Assembly (NCBI GenBank): GCA_045640905.1
Contig: JAZUFW010000027.1
Location: 1-14,920, forward strand
Length of the DNA: 14,920 nt
Source: JAILLW01 sp045640905
Lineage (GTDB): Bacteria > Bacillota > Clostridia > Lachnospirales > Lachnospiraceae
Direction: 5' to 3'
Shown: positions 1 to 6,358 of the stretch, piece after piece
Numbering within the stretch: position 1 is the first letter of the stretch
Layout of the letters: each line of letters opens with the position of its first letter
Made by a program: the position numbers and the translations under genes
Notes under the pieces: generated by a model
The model's database searches: none
Told to the model about the DNA's origin: nothing
What the model saw: only the letters and a program-made list of their open reading frames with translations

Positions 1-95
1 ACGAAATTCCCTATTCCAACACCACACCTTTCTATATCAATGGGTGTAATATTCATTTCATTTTCAAATAAACAATATGCTTCATTAATTTCCAT
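1..95 (-). CDS. 5' end of an unidentified protein (partial, runs off the left edge)
   Basis: Reading leftward from the ATG at 95-93, an open frame continues without a stop to the window edge and gives 31 residues beginning MEINEAYCLFENEM. A strong ribosome binding site (AAAGGAG, about 106-112) lies upstream at a workable distance, and a perfect TATAAT lies further upstream at 158-163, so this is a real gene start. The residues near the edge (IERCGVGIGNFV) remind me loosely of the glycine-containing N-lobe loop of phosphotransferase or kinase-like proteins, but 31 residues are too few to name a family. The overlapping plus-strand frame at 40-288 would cover this gene's start, its ribosome binding site and its -10 box. 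Confidence 0.6.
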   Translation of the reverse strand, partial: MEINEAYCLFENEMNITPIDIERCGVGIGNF

Positions 96-157
96 ATTCG
101 CTATATCTCCTTTGTATAAGAATGAGGGATTTCAACGAATAACAATCTCCTTTTTAT

Positions 158-185
158 ATTATAAGGCATCCTTGGAACACTTGAA
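158..185 (-). promoter_or_regulatory. Promoter of the left-edge gene
   Basis: On the minus strand the -10 box is a perfect TATAAT (158-163). A weak -35 (TTCAAG, 180-185) sits at 16-base spacing. The start site would fall near 151, about 55 bases before the ATG at 95. Confidence 0.5.
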
Positions 186-451
186 GCCTCTATTAAAAAA
201 AATAGAAAGACAAATACCAAATTGCAAGAACGAAGAACTCAAACAACATTTAGAATACCAACTCTATCAATGCTCAAATAAAAGTTGAAGAAAAATTATT
301 TTCTAAATGATTTCATGACAAGATTCATGACAAGATTTTCCGCAAAAAATTTTTGAACCGCGCAAAATCGGCTTGTCAGATATGACAAAATTTAATGATT
401 TTAAGTGTGAAAAAAGCCTCGAAGCTCAGTGTTTTCAAGGCTTTCTTTATC
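186..451. other. Gene-poor AT-rich stretch with short direct and inverted repeats
   Basis: I see no supportable gene here. A 12-base unit (TTCATGACAAGA) is present twice in tandem at 312-335. The second copy begins an imperfect inverted repeat: TGACAAG at 328-334 faces CTTGTCA at 372-378, and the inner parts also match imperfectly (ATTTTCCGC against GCAAAAT). The stretch 174-288 stays open in one plus frame and reads like a helical C-terminus (LEHLKPLLKKIERQ...), possibly a gene remnant, but it has no start signal. Confidence 0.4.
406..446 (-). terminator. Intrinsic terminator, minus strand
   Basis: On the minus strand, AAAGCCT (444-438) pairs with AGGCTTT (419-413), with an inner GAA/TTC extension, and the stem is followed by a run of six T then CACAC. 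It lies just downstream of the outermost tRNA-3'-end-like copy (465-452), as the terminator at 651-689 lies downstream of the intact tRNA. Confidence 0.6.
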
Positions 452-650
452 TGCGGAAGATGGGGTGAGACGGACATTGAAAAAGGTCCGGTGGACCTTT
501 TTCCCGTCGAACCGACCGACGAGCCGCACTGCGGCGAGGTCTCCTTTGCGGAAGATGGGGCGCTAGGCTCCGGTGGAGCCTGTTTAGCGCCGACCGAGCC
601 GAAGGCGAGACCTTGAACCCATGGGTTCAAGGGACGCTTCGGCTTGGTCG
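452..650. repeat. GC-rich palindromic repeat with tRNA-Leu 3'-end copies
   Basis: This block is much richer in GC than its surroundings and consists of palindromes. Two related units are visible. Each begins on the plus strand with TGCGGAAGATGGGG (452-465 and 547-560), which matches the 3' end of the neighbouring tRNA gene (703-715) over 13 bases. Each carries a hairpin of the form AGG.TCC-ACC-GGA.CCT on the minus strand (near 487-503 and 566-582) and a GCCGAxxxGGC-like stretch. At 611-632 there is a perfect 22-base palindrome made from the T-loop sequence CTTGAACCCA and its complement. The two weak open frames across the block (395-616 plus, 376-630 minus) have repeat-derived composition and no start signals. 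I read this as a non-coding palindromic repeat derived from, or targeted to, tRNA 3' ends. Confidence 0.65.
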
Positions 651-689
651 GAAATGAAAAATGACTCAGACTTTTGCCTGAGTCATTTT
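651..689 (-). terminator. Intrinsic terminator of tRNA-Leu
   Basis: AAAATGACTCAG (658-669) and CTGAGTCATTTT (678-689) form a 12-base-pair stem with an 8-base loop. On the minus strand the stem runs into TTTTTCATTT. It starts 14 bases after the tRNA 3' end, so it ends the tRNA transcript. Confidence 0.85.
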
Positions 690-702
690 CATTTCAAAAC
701 CG

Positions 703-787
703 TGCGGAAGATGGGACTTGAACCCACACGCAAGCAATATGCACAAGATCCTTAGTCTTGCTCGTCTGCCAGTTCCGACACTTCCGC
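703..787 (-). tRNA. tRNA-Leu, anticodon AAG
   Basis: On the minus strand the 85-base sequence folds as a class II tRNA. The acceptor stem is GCGGAAG/CTTCCGC with discriminator A (703). The D arm has GGAACTGGCAGA in the loop. The anticodon stem CAAGA/TCTTG encloses the loop CTAAGGA, which places AAG at positions 34-36. A long variable arm follows, then a T arm GTGGG-TTCAAGT-CCCAT. The long variable arm, A73 and the anticodon agree on leucine (CUU). CCA is not encoded: A73 is followed by CG, so CCA must be added after transcription. A34 would be expected to become inosine through TadA to read other CUN codons. Confidence 0.95.
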
Positions 788-808
788 TAGTCGTTATGCG
801 ACCTTTGT

Positions 809-837
809 ATATTAACATTTTGTCAGATGAAGGTCAA
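809..837 (-). promoter_or_regulatory. Promoter of tRNA-Leu
   Basis: On the minus strand, TTGACC (837-832) and TAATAT (814-809) are separated by exactly 17 bases, and the -10 box ends 21 bases before the mature tRNA 5' end at 787. This is a near-consensus housekeeping promoter. Confidence 0.8.
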
Positions 838-935
838 GAACTTATTTTCTTTTTTTCTATTCATCAAGTCAAAGCATATTATCCCTCCTTTTTTGCAACT
901 TACATATAGGAAACTGCATCTTACCTTTTCGCATA

Positions 936-963
936 TTGAAGTTTCGATCAATCCCTGTAGAAT
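936..963 (+). promoter_or_regulatory. Promoter of the ABC-LytTR operon
   Basis: TTGAAG (936-941), a 16-base spacer and TAGAAT (958-963) lie upstream of the ATPase start at 1010, which predicts a leader of about 40 bases. LytTR regulators often control their own operon, but I could not make out a convincing pair of LytTR repeats upstream. Confidence 0.55.
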
Positions 964-1009
964 GCAAAATAAGCAAACACGAAGTAATCAAACAGAAAGG
1001 ATACAAGCT

Positions 1010-1948
1010 ATGTGTGAAACAATTATTAAGGTTGATTCCCTTACAAAAAAATACAAAGAACTGACAGCCGTCGATCATGTAAGCTTCGAAGTACAAAAAG
1101 GAACCATGATTGGTTTTCTCGGAGTAAACGGTGCCGGCAAATCTACTGCCATCAACATGATGACAACCGTGATTACACCCGATGACGGCGGTTGTGAAAT
1201 ATGCGGATATACGTTGGGCAAAGATGATATGGCCATTCGTGAAAAAATCGGTATTGTATATCAGCAGAACTGTTTGGACGACATACTGACCGTCCGCGAA
1301 AATTTGATAACCCGCGGAATAATTCACGGAATTACCAAATCAGAAGCCAATCAAAGAATTAAGGAATTAACTCAGATTCTTAAGATGGACGAGATTTTGG
1401 AAAGACGCTACAGCAAACTCTCGGGCGGTCAGAAACGAAGAGCCGAAATAGCAGCTGCGTTGATGCACGAACCCGAAATTCTTTTCCTGGATGAGCCGAC
1501 CACCGGATTGGACCCTGCTACCAGACTGGATGTGTGGAGCGCTATCGAAGACATTAGGCGTTCCAAGCAGATGACTGTTTTCCTGACTACTCATTATATG
1601 GAAGAAGCTGCTGCCGCCGACAACATCATCGTAATAGATCATGGCAAAATCAAAGCTTCCGGTACACCTGTCGAATTAAAAGAAAGATTTGCCAAGGACA
1701 AAATCAGATTATATATCGATGAAAACAACAGAGAATATCTGCTCAAAGAATTATCTGGCTATGCCGTATCGGAAACCAACTACGGAATCGAAATCGATGT
1801 CGAAAGCACAATAAAAGCCCCGAAAATCCTCAGCAATATCTGCGATAAATACGAAGAAATGATAAGCGGAACGGAAATAATACTGGGCAACATGGATGAT
1901 GTATTTTTAAACATCACCGGGGCAAAAAAAGAATCGGAGGAAGCATAA
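1010..1948 (+). CDS. ABC transporter ATP-binding protein
   Basis: A 312-residue nucleotide-binding subunit of an ABC-2 type exporter, acting at the inner face of the membrane to power the permease encoded next. The motifs are in the expected order: Walker A GVNGAGKST (residues 38-46), Q-loop near 85, signature LSGGQKRR (137-144), Walker B with DEPTTGLD (161-168) and the switch histidine in TTH (195). Residues after about 220 form the C-terminal extension usual for drug or antibiotic exporters of this class. I chose the ATG at 1010 because AGAAAGGA (994-1001) lies 8 bases upstream. The frame stays open to 827, but that region is promoter and leader. The stop codon abuts the permease start, so the two are translationally coupled. 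The substrate cannot be read from the sequence. Confidence 0.93.
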   Translation: MCETIIKVDSLTKKYKELTAVDHVSFEVQKGTMIGFLGVNGAGKSTAINMMTTVITPDDGGCEICGYTLGKDDMAIREKIGIVYQQNCLDDILTVRENLITRGIIHGITKSEANQRIKELTQILKMDEILERRYSKLSGGQKRRAEIAAALMHEPEILFLDEPTTGLDPATRLDVWSAIEDIRRSKQMTVFLTTHYMEEAAAADNIIVIDHGKIKASGTPVELKERFAKDKIRLYIDENNREYLLKELSGYAVSETNYGIEIDVESTIKAPKILSNICDKYEEMISGTEIILGNMDDVFLNITGAKKESEEA

Positions 1949-2908
1949 ATGAGCGAAATAATAACAAACGAAAACAATAATTCAAAATCATTCTCACTCG
2001 GTCCTTTTATCAGTTTAACAGGCCGCCATTTGAGAATCTATTTCAGAGACTATATGACAATCTTCTACTCACTTCTGTCCATGTTTATCACACTGGGCCT
2101 CATGGTGTTTTTCTTAGGTGATGTAAACGTCAACTCAATTGCCGACACTTTGAGCAATTTCCCCGGCAGAGACTCCGTGGCAGACTTGAAGAACGCCAAA
2201 AATCTGGTCCTTGCATGGACCGGTGGCGGAATCATTTCAATAAATGCAGTCACCGTTACATTGGCCTGTTTTTCGAGCATGATAGAGGACAGACGTCAGG
2301 GTCGCCTCAATGCCATCTACACGGCGCCCGTAAAACGTGGTATCATCTCTCTTAGTTACATAATGTATGCTTGGATTGCCAGTGTATTAATTTGCATCGT
2401 TACCTTAGCCGCTTTCGAAACAGTCGGTTATTTCAAAGGAATGAGCCTTCTTTCCTTCGGTGCACATCTGAAGCTTTTCGGTATTATTTGCATCAATTCA
2501 TGGACCTTTGCCTCATTAATGTATTTGCTGTCGCTTTTGGTCAAAACAGGCGGCGCATGGGGCGCATTGGGAACCGTTGTCGGCACATTGGTCGGTTTCT
2601 TCGGTGGAATTTATTTCCCTATCGGTTCATTAAAAGAAGGAATTCAATCCGTTATCAAATGTTTTCCCGTTATTTACTCAGCTTCGGCTATCAGAGAAGT
2701 AATGCTCGAGGATATTTTGGTTCAAACTTTTGAAGGAATACCTTCCGAAGTTACGCAAACAGTATCAGACACGATGGGCATCAGCTTAACGCTTTTTGAT
2801 AATACCCTCTCAATCGGAACGGAGCTTTTAATAGTATTTACATTCGGAGTAGTATTCTTACTTCTTTCGATTTATGTGCTGAAGCACCACAAGCTAAGTG
2901 ACAGATAG
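1949..2908 (+). CDS. ABC-2 type transporter permease
   Basis: A 319-residue membrane protein of the ABC-2 permease family, the partner of the ATPase just upstream. Six hydrophobic segments are visible, at roughly residues 36-58, 91-113, 131-158, 170-195, 203-225 and 293-314. The short cytoplasmic segment after the second one (EDRRQGRLNAIYTAPVKR) is the usual coupling region of this family. The start is well marked: GGAGG (1936-1940) sits 8 bases upstream, inside the end of the ATPase gene, and there is no gap between that stop and this ATG. The LytTR gene follows after 14 bases. It is probably an efflux system for a peptide, drug or lipid-like compound, but the substrate is unknown. Confidence 0.92.
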   Translation: MSEIITNENNNSKSFSLGPFISLTGRHLRIYFRDYMTIFYSLLSMFITLGLMVFFLGDVNVNSIADTLSNFPGRDSVADLKNAKNLVLAWTGGGIISINAVTVTLACFSSMIEDRRQGRLNAIYTAPVKRGIISLSYIMYAWIASVLICIVTLAAFETVGYFKGMSLLSFGAHLKLFGIICINSWTFASLMYLLSLLVKTGGAWGALGTVVGTLVGFFGGIYFPIGSLKEGIQSVIKCFPVIYSASAIREVMLEDILVQTFEGIPSEVTQTVSDTMGISLTLFDNTLSIGTELLIVFTFGVVFLLLSIYVLKHHKLSDR

Positions 2909-2922
2909 ATTCGGAGATATTT

Positions 2923-3360
2923 ATGAAGATTACCATTGAAGAACCCATGCCGGGTGTCGAAGAAGAAATCATCATCCGCTGCAATAATCTCGATGCGGAT
3001 ATTATGAAACTGATTTCTGCATTAAAAGACGGGAAAACGAAATTATCAGGCTATTCGGAAGAAGGTATTTTCCCATTATCACTAAAGGATATATACTACT
3101 TCGAGGCCGTCGATAATAAAGTTTTCGCCTACACCAAAGAAAAAGTATATGAAGTAAAGTCCAAACTCTACGAGATAGAAGAAAAATATCAGGGCTCCGA
3201 TCTCCTGAGAGTTTCCAAATCAACCATAGCCAACATTTCAAAAATAGCGCACCTGACTCCACGCCTGAACGGGCGCTTTGATGCAACCATGAAAAACGGC
3301 GAAATAGTAATAGTCTCGCGCCAATATGTGGGACTCTTAAAAGAGAAACTCGGAATATAA
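2923..3360 (+). CDS. LytTR-family DNA-binding regulator
   Basis: A 145-residue soluble regulator. Residues about 45-144 form a LytTR DNA-binding domain, recognised by IYYFEAVDNKVFAYT (57-71), LLRVSKSTIANISKI (94-108) and a terminal NGRFDATMKNGEIVIVSRQYV-like strand-helix ending (116-136). The first 44 residues are not a receiver domain, so it is not a classical phosphorylated response regulator. It belongs to the stand-alone type that is usually paired with a membrane protein, here the DUF3021 protein encoded 33 bases downstream. In streptococcal LytTR regulatory systems the membrane partner holds the regulator inactive, and I infer similar control of this ABC operon. GGAG (2913-2916) lies 6 bases before the ATG. 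Confidence 0.92.
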   Translation: MKITIEEPMPGVEEEIIIRCNNLDADIMKLISALKDGKTKLSGYSEEGIFPLSLKDIYYFEAVDNKVFAYTKEKVYEVKSKLYEIEEKYQGSDLLRVSKSTIANISKIAHLTPRLNGRFDATMKNGEIVIVSRQYVGLLKEKLGI

Positions 3361-3393
3361 ATTCGTTTCAGGGAAAATTTTGGAGGCAATAAA

Positions 3394-3816
3394 ATGAAAA
3401 AATATATAAACTTGTTTTTAAGATACTTTTGCTACATTACGACAGGATCACTAATTGCGGTAATATTTGGTTTTTCAATAAGTCATTCATGCCCGACTTT
3501 GAAAACCTTGTGGGAAATATTATTGTGTTCTCTTCCGGCCACAATAGCCACAATCATTACCTATAATGTCAAAACAGATAATTTCAATCTGCCAATCAGA
3601 ATGCTTATTCATTATATCTGTCTATGCCTGATTATGGGCACTTTAGGCTGCCTGTTCGGATGGATATCTCCAAACATTATGGGAATGATTTTTATGTGTC
3701 TGTGCGTTGCCGGTGTTTATGCATTTACGTACCTTGCTTCATATTTGTCCGATAGAGAAAACGCCAAAAACATAAACAAGGCGCTGGAAGAAAAGTACAA
3801 AAATCCCGAAGGTTAA
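3394..3816 (+). CDS. DUF3021 family membrane protein
   Basis: A 140-residue protein with four hydrophobic segments (about 10-28, 39-57, 71-90 and 96-118) and a short charged cytoplasmic tail. Size, topology and position directly after a LytTR regulator match the DUF3021 family, whose members are thought to act as membrane-bound partners or inhibitors of LytTR proteins. GGAGG (3382-3386) lies 7 bases upstream of the ATG. It is the last gene of the operon. Its stop is followed after one base by the end of the convergent gene, so no terminator fits between them. Function in signal sensing is inferred from the family and neighbours only. Confidence 0.85.
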   Translation: MKKYINLFLRYFCYITTGSLIAVIFGFSISHSCPTLKTLWEILLCSLPATIATIITYNVKTDNFNLPIRMLIHYICLCLIMGTLGCLFGWISPNIMGMIFMCLCVAGVYAFTYLASYLSDRENAKNINKALEEKYKNPEG

Positions 3817-3817
3817 A

Positions 3818-4960
3818 TCATATAGGCGCTTCCCCTATCAGCCTTTCCTTTTCCGAATGCGACAGCTGTTTTATCGCATATTCACGCTTCAATGCATCGG
3901 ATTTGCTGCTTAGTTCTTCAAAATATACCAATTCCACCGGCAAATGTGACCGTGTATATTTGCACCCTTTCCCCATCTTATGGAGTTTTACTCTTTTCTC
4001 GACATCATTGGTGCTTCCGGTATAAATTGAGCCGTCTTTGCATCTTAACATGTAAACGTAGTAAGGTTGCGCTTTCCCGATTTTTGCATTAAGCGTATTC
4101 AAAACACGCTTTTTATCCGCCGCCCACTGCGGTTCGATCAAAAGCTTTTTGGGCGGGTCGCCCGTTATTCTGTGTACCACAGTTTCCTCAGGCAATAAGC
4201 TTATCAATTTCCCCACTGTCTCGGCATATTCATCCAATTTCGGTATATAAAAATGCTTTTTTTCATAATCATCAGCCAGTCTCGTATTCTTTAATACATG
4301 AAGCAGCGAAAGTTTGATTCCCTTACTTCCGATTTGGGCAACATGTCTGACCGTTCTCTTCATATCTTCAAGCGATTCGTCGGGAAGGTATAGTATAACG
4401 TGCGTTATCGTATGTATTCCCAAGTTATTAAGTCTCATAACCGCTTCATCATATTCTTTCGTATCATAACCTCTGTTGATGTATTCGACGGAACTTTCTT
4501 TCACCGTTTGAAGCCCCAGCTCAACCCACACGCTCTTTATCTTATTTAGTTCGCCCAGCAGATTGTAGATTTCATCATTGAGGCAGTCCGGTCTGGTCGC
4601 AATATCAAGCACCTCTATTTCGGGGCGCTCTATTATCGGCATATATGTTTTTCGCAGAATATCACAGGAAGCATATGTATTGGAAAAAGCCTGAAAATAT
4701 GCAATATACTTGTCCCCGGAAAACTTTTTGCTGACCTTTTCTTTTGCTGCCGCAATCGCTTCTTTCAAATTGATAATATTTCCCTCTTCGTCTCTGCATA
4801 GCTTTACTGCAAAATCGCCCGAACCTCCCGTTGAACAGAAAATACATCCACCGGTTCCTTTAGTTCCGTCACGATTCGGGCAAGTAAAGCCTCCGTCAAA
4901 ACTCAATTTATACAATTTGGTTCCATATTCTGCCTTACAGAATTCACTCGTAGTAATCAT
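3818..4960 (-). CDS. TIGR01212 (YhcC-type) radical SAM protein fused to a GIY-YIG domain
   Basis: A 380-residue protein in two parts. Residues 1-298 match a nearly full-length TIGR01212/YhcC radical SAM protein: the iron-sulfur cysteines lie in a CX11CX2C pattern (C27, C39, C42) within a CPNRDG...GGCIFCS stretch, followed by the family's HVILYLPDES and HRITGDPPKKLLIEPQW motifs. Residues about 300-378 are a GIY-YIG nuclease-like domain of the short UPF0213/YhbQ type (YYVYMLRC, SIYTGS, candidate catalytic R323 and E360). One uninterrupted frame spans both, so this is a real fusion unless there is a sequencing error. The exact reaction of TIGR01212 proteins is not settled. No Shine-Dalgarno sequence precedes the ATG, and a stop codon lies upstream in frame, so the start is secure. 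Confidence 0.9.
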   Translation of the reverse strand: MITTSEFCKAEYGTKLYKLSFDGGFTCPNRDGTKGTGGCIFCSTGGSGDFAVKLCRDEEGNIINLKEAIAAAKEKVSKKFSGDKYIAYFQAFSNTYASCDILRKTYMPIIERPEIEVLDIATRPDCLNDEIYNLLGELNKIKSVWVELGLQTVKESSVEYINRGYDTKEYDEAVMRLNNLGIHTITHVILYLPDESLEDMKRTVRHVAQIGSKGIKLSLLHVLKNTRLADDYEKKHFYIPKLDEYAETVGKLISLLPEETVVHRITGDPPKKLLIEPQWAADKKRVLNTLNAKIGKAQPYYVYMLRCKDGSIYTGSTNDVEKRVKLHKMGKGCKYTRSHLPVELVYFEELSSKSDALKREYAIKQLSHSEKERLIGEAPI

Positions 4961-4966
4961 ACTTTT

Positions 4967-4996
4967 AGTATATACCCATACTCGGCTTTTTCACAA
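4967..4996 (-). promoter_or_regulatory. Promoter abutting the radical SAM gene start
   Basis: On the minus strand TTGTGA (4996-4991), an 18-base spacer and TATACT (4972-4967) are visible. The -10 box ends only 6 bases before the ATG at 4960, so the transcript would start at or next to the start codon. Confidence 0.4.
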
Positions 4997-5062
4997 ACAG
5001 CTTCGCCAAGCTGAATGCTGTCATCTTATAGATTATCGATAATTTCCAATACTTTTGTCCGA

Positions 5063-5091
5063 TTGAATCTTCGAAATAAATATAGTACAAT
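5063..5091 (+). promoter_or_regulatory. Promoter of the histidine kinase gene
   Basis: TTGAAT (5063-5068), a 17-base spacer and TACAAT (5086-5091) sit 32 bases before the ATG at 5124. The ribosome binding site AGAGG (about 5113-5117) follows in the leader. Confidence 0.7.
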
Positions 5092-5123
5092 AAAACCTCA
5101 ATATAGTTTTAAAGAGGTAATAT

Positions 5124-6353
5124 ATGTTTAATCGTAACAATAAAAAAGTTCCCGTAGAAGAAAAGAAAAGCCTGATATCCACTCCCAATGAGATAGCCGC
5201 AATATCAGGGAACGCTTTCACAGGTCAGGATGTCTTAGCATCGATAACTTCTAATTTTGAAGCTCTTTGCTATGTCAACACAGTTTCCGGTAAAATCGGA
5301 TTTTTAACCCTTTCCGATAAACTCCAGACATACATGAGCAACGTCATTTCACCCGATACACCTGTCGAAGACTATGCACGTATATATGCCAGAGGAAAAG
5401 TTCATCCGGATTATCAGGAAGAATTCATTAAGGAAACCTCCTTCCCTTTCCTTCAGGAAATTATGAAAGAAAAAAGCTCCCACCATTTTGAATATCTGGT
5501 AATGCATGACGATAAATCCGTATCGCATTATGTTATGAAGGTATTCAAAGTAATCGGTTCTGAGGAGCACCTGGTTTTGGGATTTGCCGATATCGAAGAG
5601 GAGGTTCAAAGACAGGCCGAACGTCAGAAAGAATTGGAACTTTCCAATAACGTTAAAGATGAATTCTTAAAAAATATGTCACACGAAATACTTACCCCGT
5701 TAAATGCCATAAAAGGCAACATTGAAATGGCTAAGGTAAGCCTTTCGTCCCCCGATGACGTTCTGACCTATCTAAAAGATATTGATGACGCAGCAACACA
5801 CCTTCATCGTTTGGTCAGAAACGTGCTGTTTATGTCGGATTCTTCACGTGGCAAGAACATACTTACAATGGAGAACGCCAATATTATAGAAATCATTGAA
5901 AGAACTACCAATTTATTCCGTCCGGAAATCGAGCGTCAGGGTAAACATATGATTTTGGACACTTCAAAGCTTATTGTGCCTAACCTCGTTCTTGATATTT
6001 CACACTTCAACAGAATTTTTGCGCATCTTCTGGGCAATGCTGTTAAATTTACCGAAAAAGGCGGTACCATCATCTTGACCGGTACTCAGGAAGTTTTGGA
6101 CGAAAAAAGGGTCATGTGCAATTTCGTCGTCAAAGATGACGGAATAGGCATGGCCCCTGAATATACGAACGCTTTATTTGATTTATTTTCTACCGAAAGG
6201 CCTCAAACCGAAACGCAAAATAACGGTGTCGGTCTGGGAATGACCATAACCAAAAGAATCCTTGATATCATAGGCGGAACCATATCCGTAGTATCGAAGA
6301 AAAACTTCGGAACGGAATTTACCATACGTGTTCCTCTGGATATTGCCAAATAG
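5124..6353 (+). CDS. Soluble sensor histidine kinase (orphan)
   Basis: A 409-residue kinase without membrane segments, so it acts in the cytoplasm. Residues about 40-155 form a PAS-like sensory domain (FYVNTVSGK-like start, EYLVMHDD strand), 156-185 a short coiled coil, 184-245 the HisKA dimerisation domain with phosphoacceptor H187 in SHEILTPLNAI, and 290-405 the HATPase domain with the N box (N305 in HLLGNAVKF), G1 DDGIGM (338-343) and G2 GVGLGM (368-373). The H box has Leu where Arg is usual (HEILTP for HEIRTP). No receiver domain or response regulator gene is present in the window, so its partner is elsewhere. The gene has its own promoter and ribosome binding site and ends 5 bases from the convergent gene. 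Confidence 0.93.
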   Translation: MFNRNNKKVPVEEKKSLISTPNEIAAISGNAFTGQDVLASITSNFEALCYVNTVSGKIGFLTLSDKLQTYMSNVISPDTPVEDYARIYARGKVHPDYQEEFIKETSFPFLQEIMKEKSSHHFEYLVMHDDKSVSHYVMKVFKVIGSEEHLVLGFADIEEEVQRQAERQKELELSNNVKDEFLKNMSHEILTPLNAIKGNIEMAKVSLSSPDDVLTYLKDIDDAATHLHRLVRNVLFMSDSSRGKNILTMENANIIEIIERTTNLFRPEIERQGKHMILDTSKLIVPNLVLDISHFNRIFAHLLGNAVKFTEKGGTIILTGTQEVLDEKRVMCNFVVKDDGIGMAPEYTNALFDLFSTERPQTETQNNGVGLGMTITKRILDIIGGTISVVSKKNFGTEFTIRVPLDIAK

Positions 6354-6358
6354 ATTAA

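Noticed and set aside
40..288. Plus-strand 82-residue open frame at the left end
   Set aside because: It overlaps the start, ribosome binding site and -10 box of the minus-strand gene and has no ribosome binding site of its own. Its last 38 residues look helical and could be a relic of an older gene, but nothing confirms it.
376..630. Open frames on both strands across the GC-rich block
   Set aside because: Both arise from palindromic repeat sequence, lack start signals and show no domain. The repeat explanation accounts for them.
452..787. Integrated element using the tRNA-Leu 3' end as attachment site
   Set aside because: The repeated 13-mers are only about 95 and 156 bases apart with no integrase or cargo gene between them, so an intact integrative element is not present.
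870..960. LytTR binding repeats upstream of the ABC operon (AACT...CAT at 897 and 912)
   Set aside because: The two copies are poorly matched and about 15 bases apart, not the roughly 21 expected for LytTR sites.
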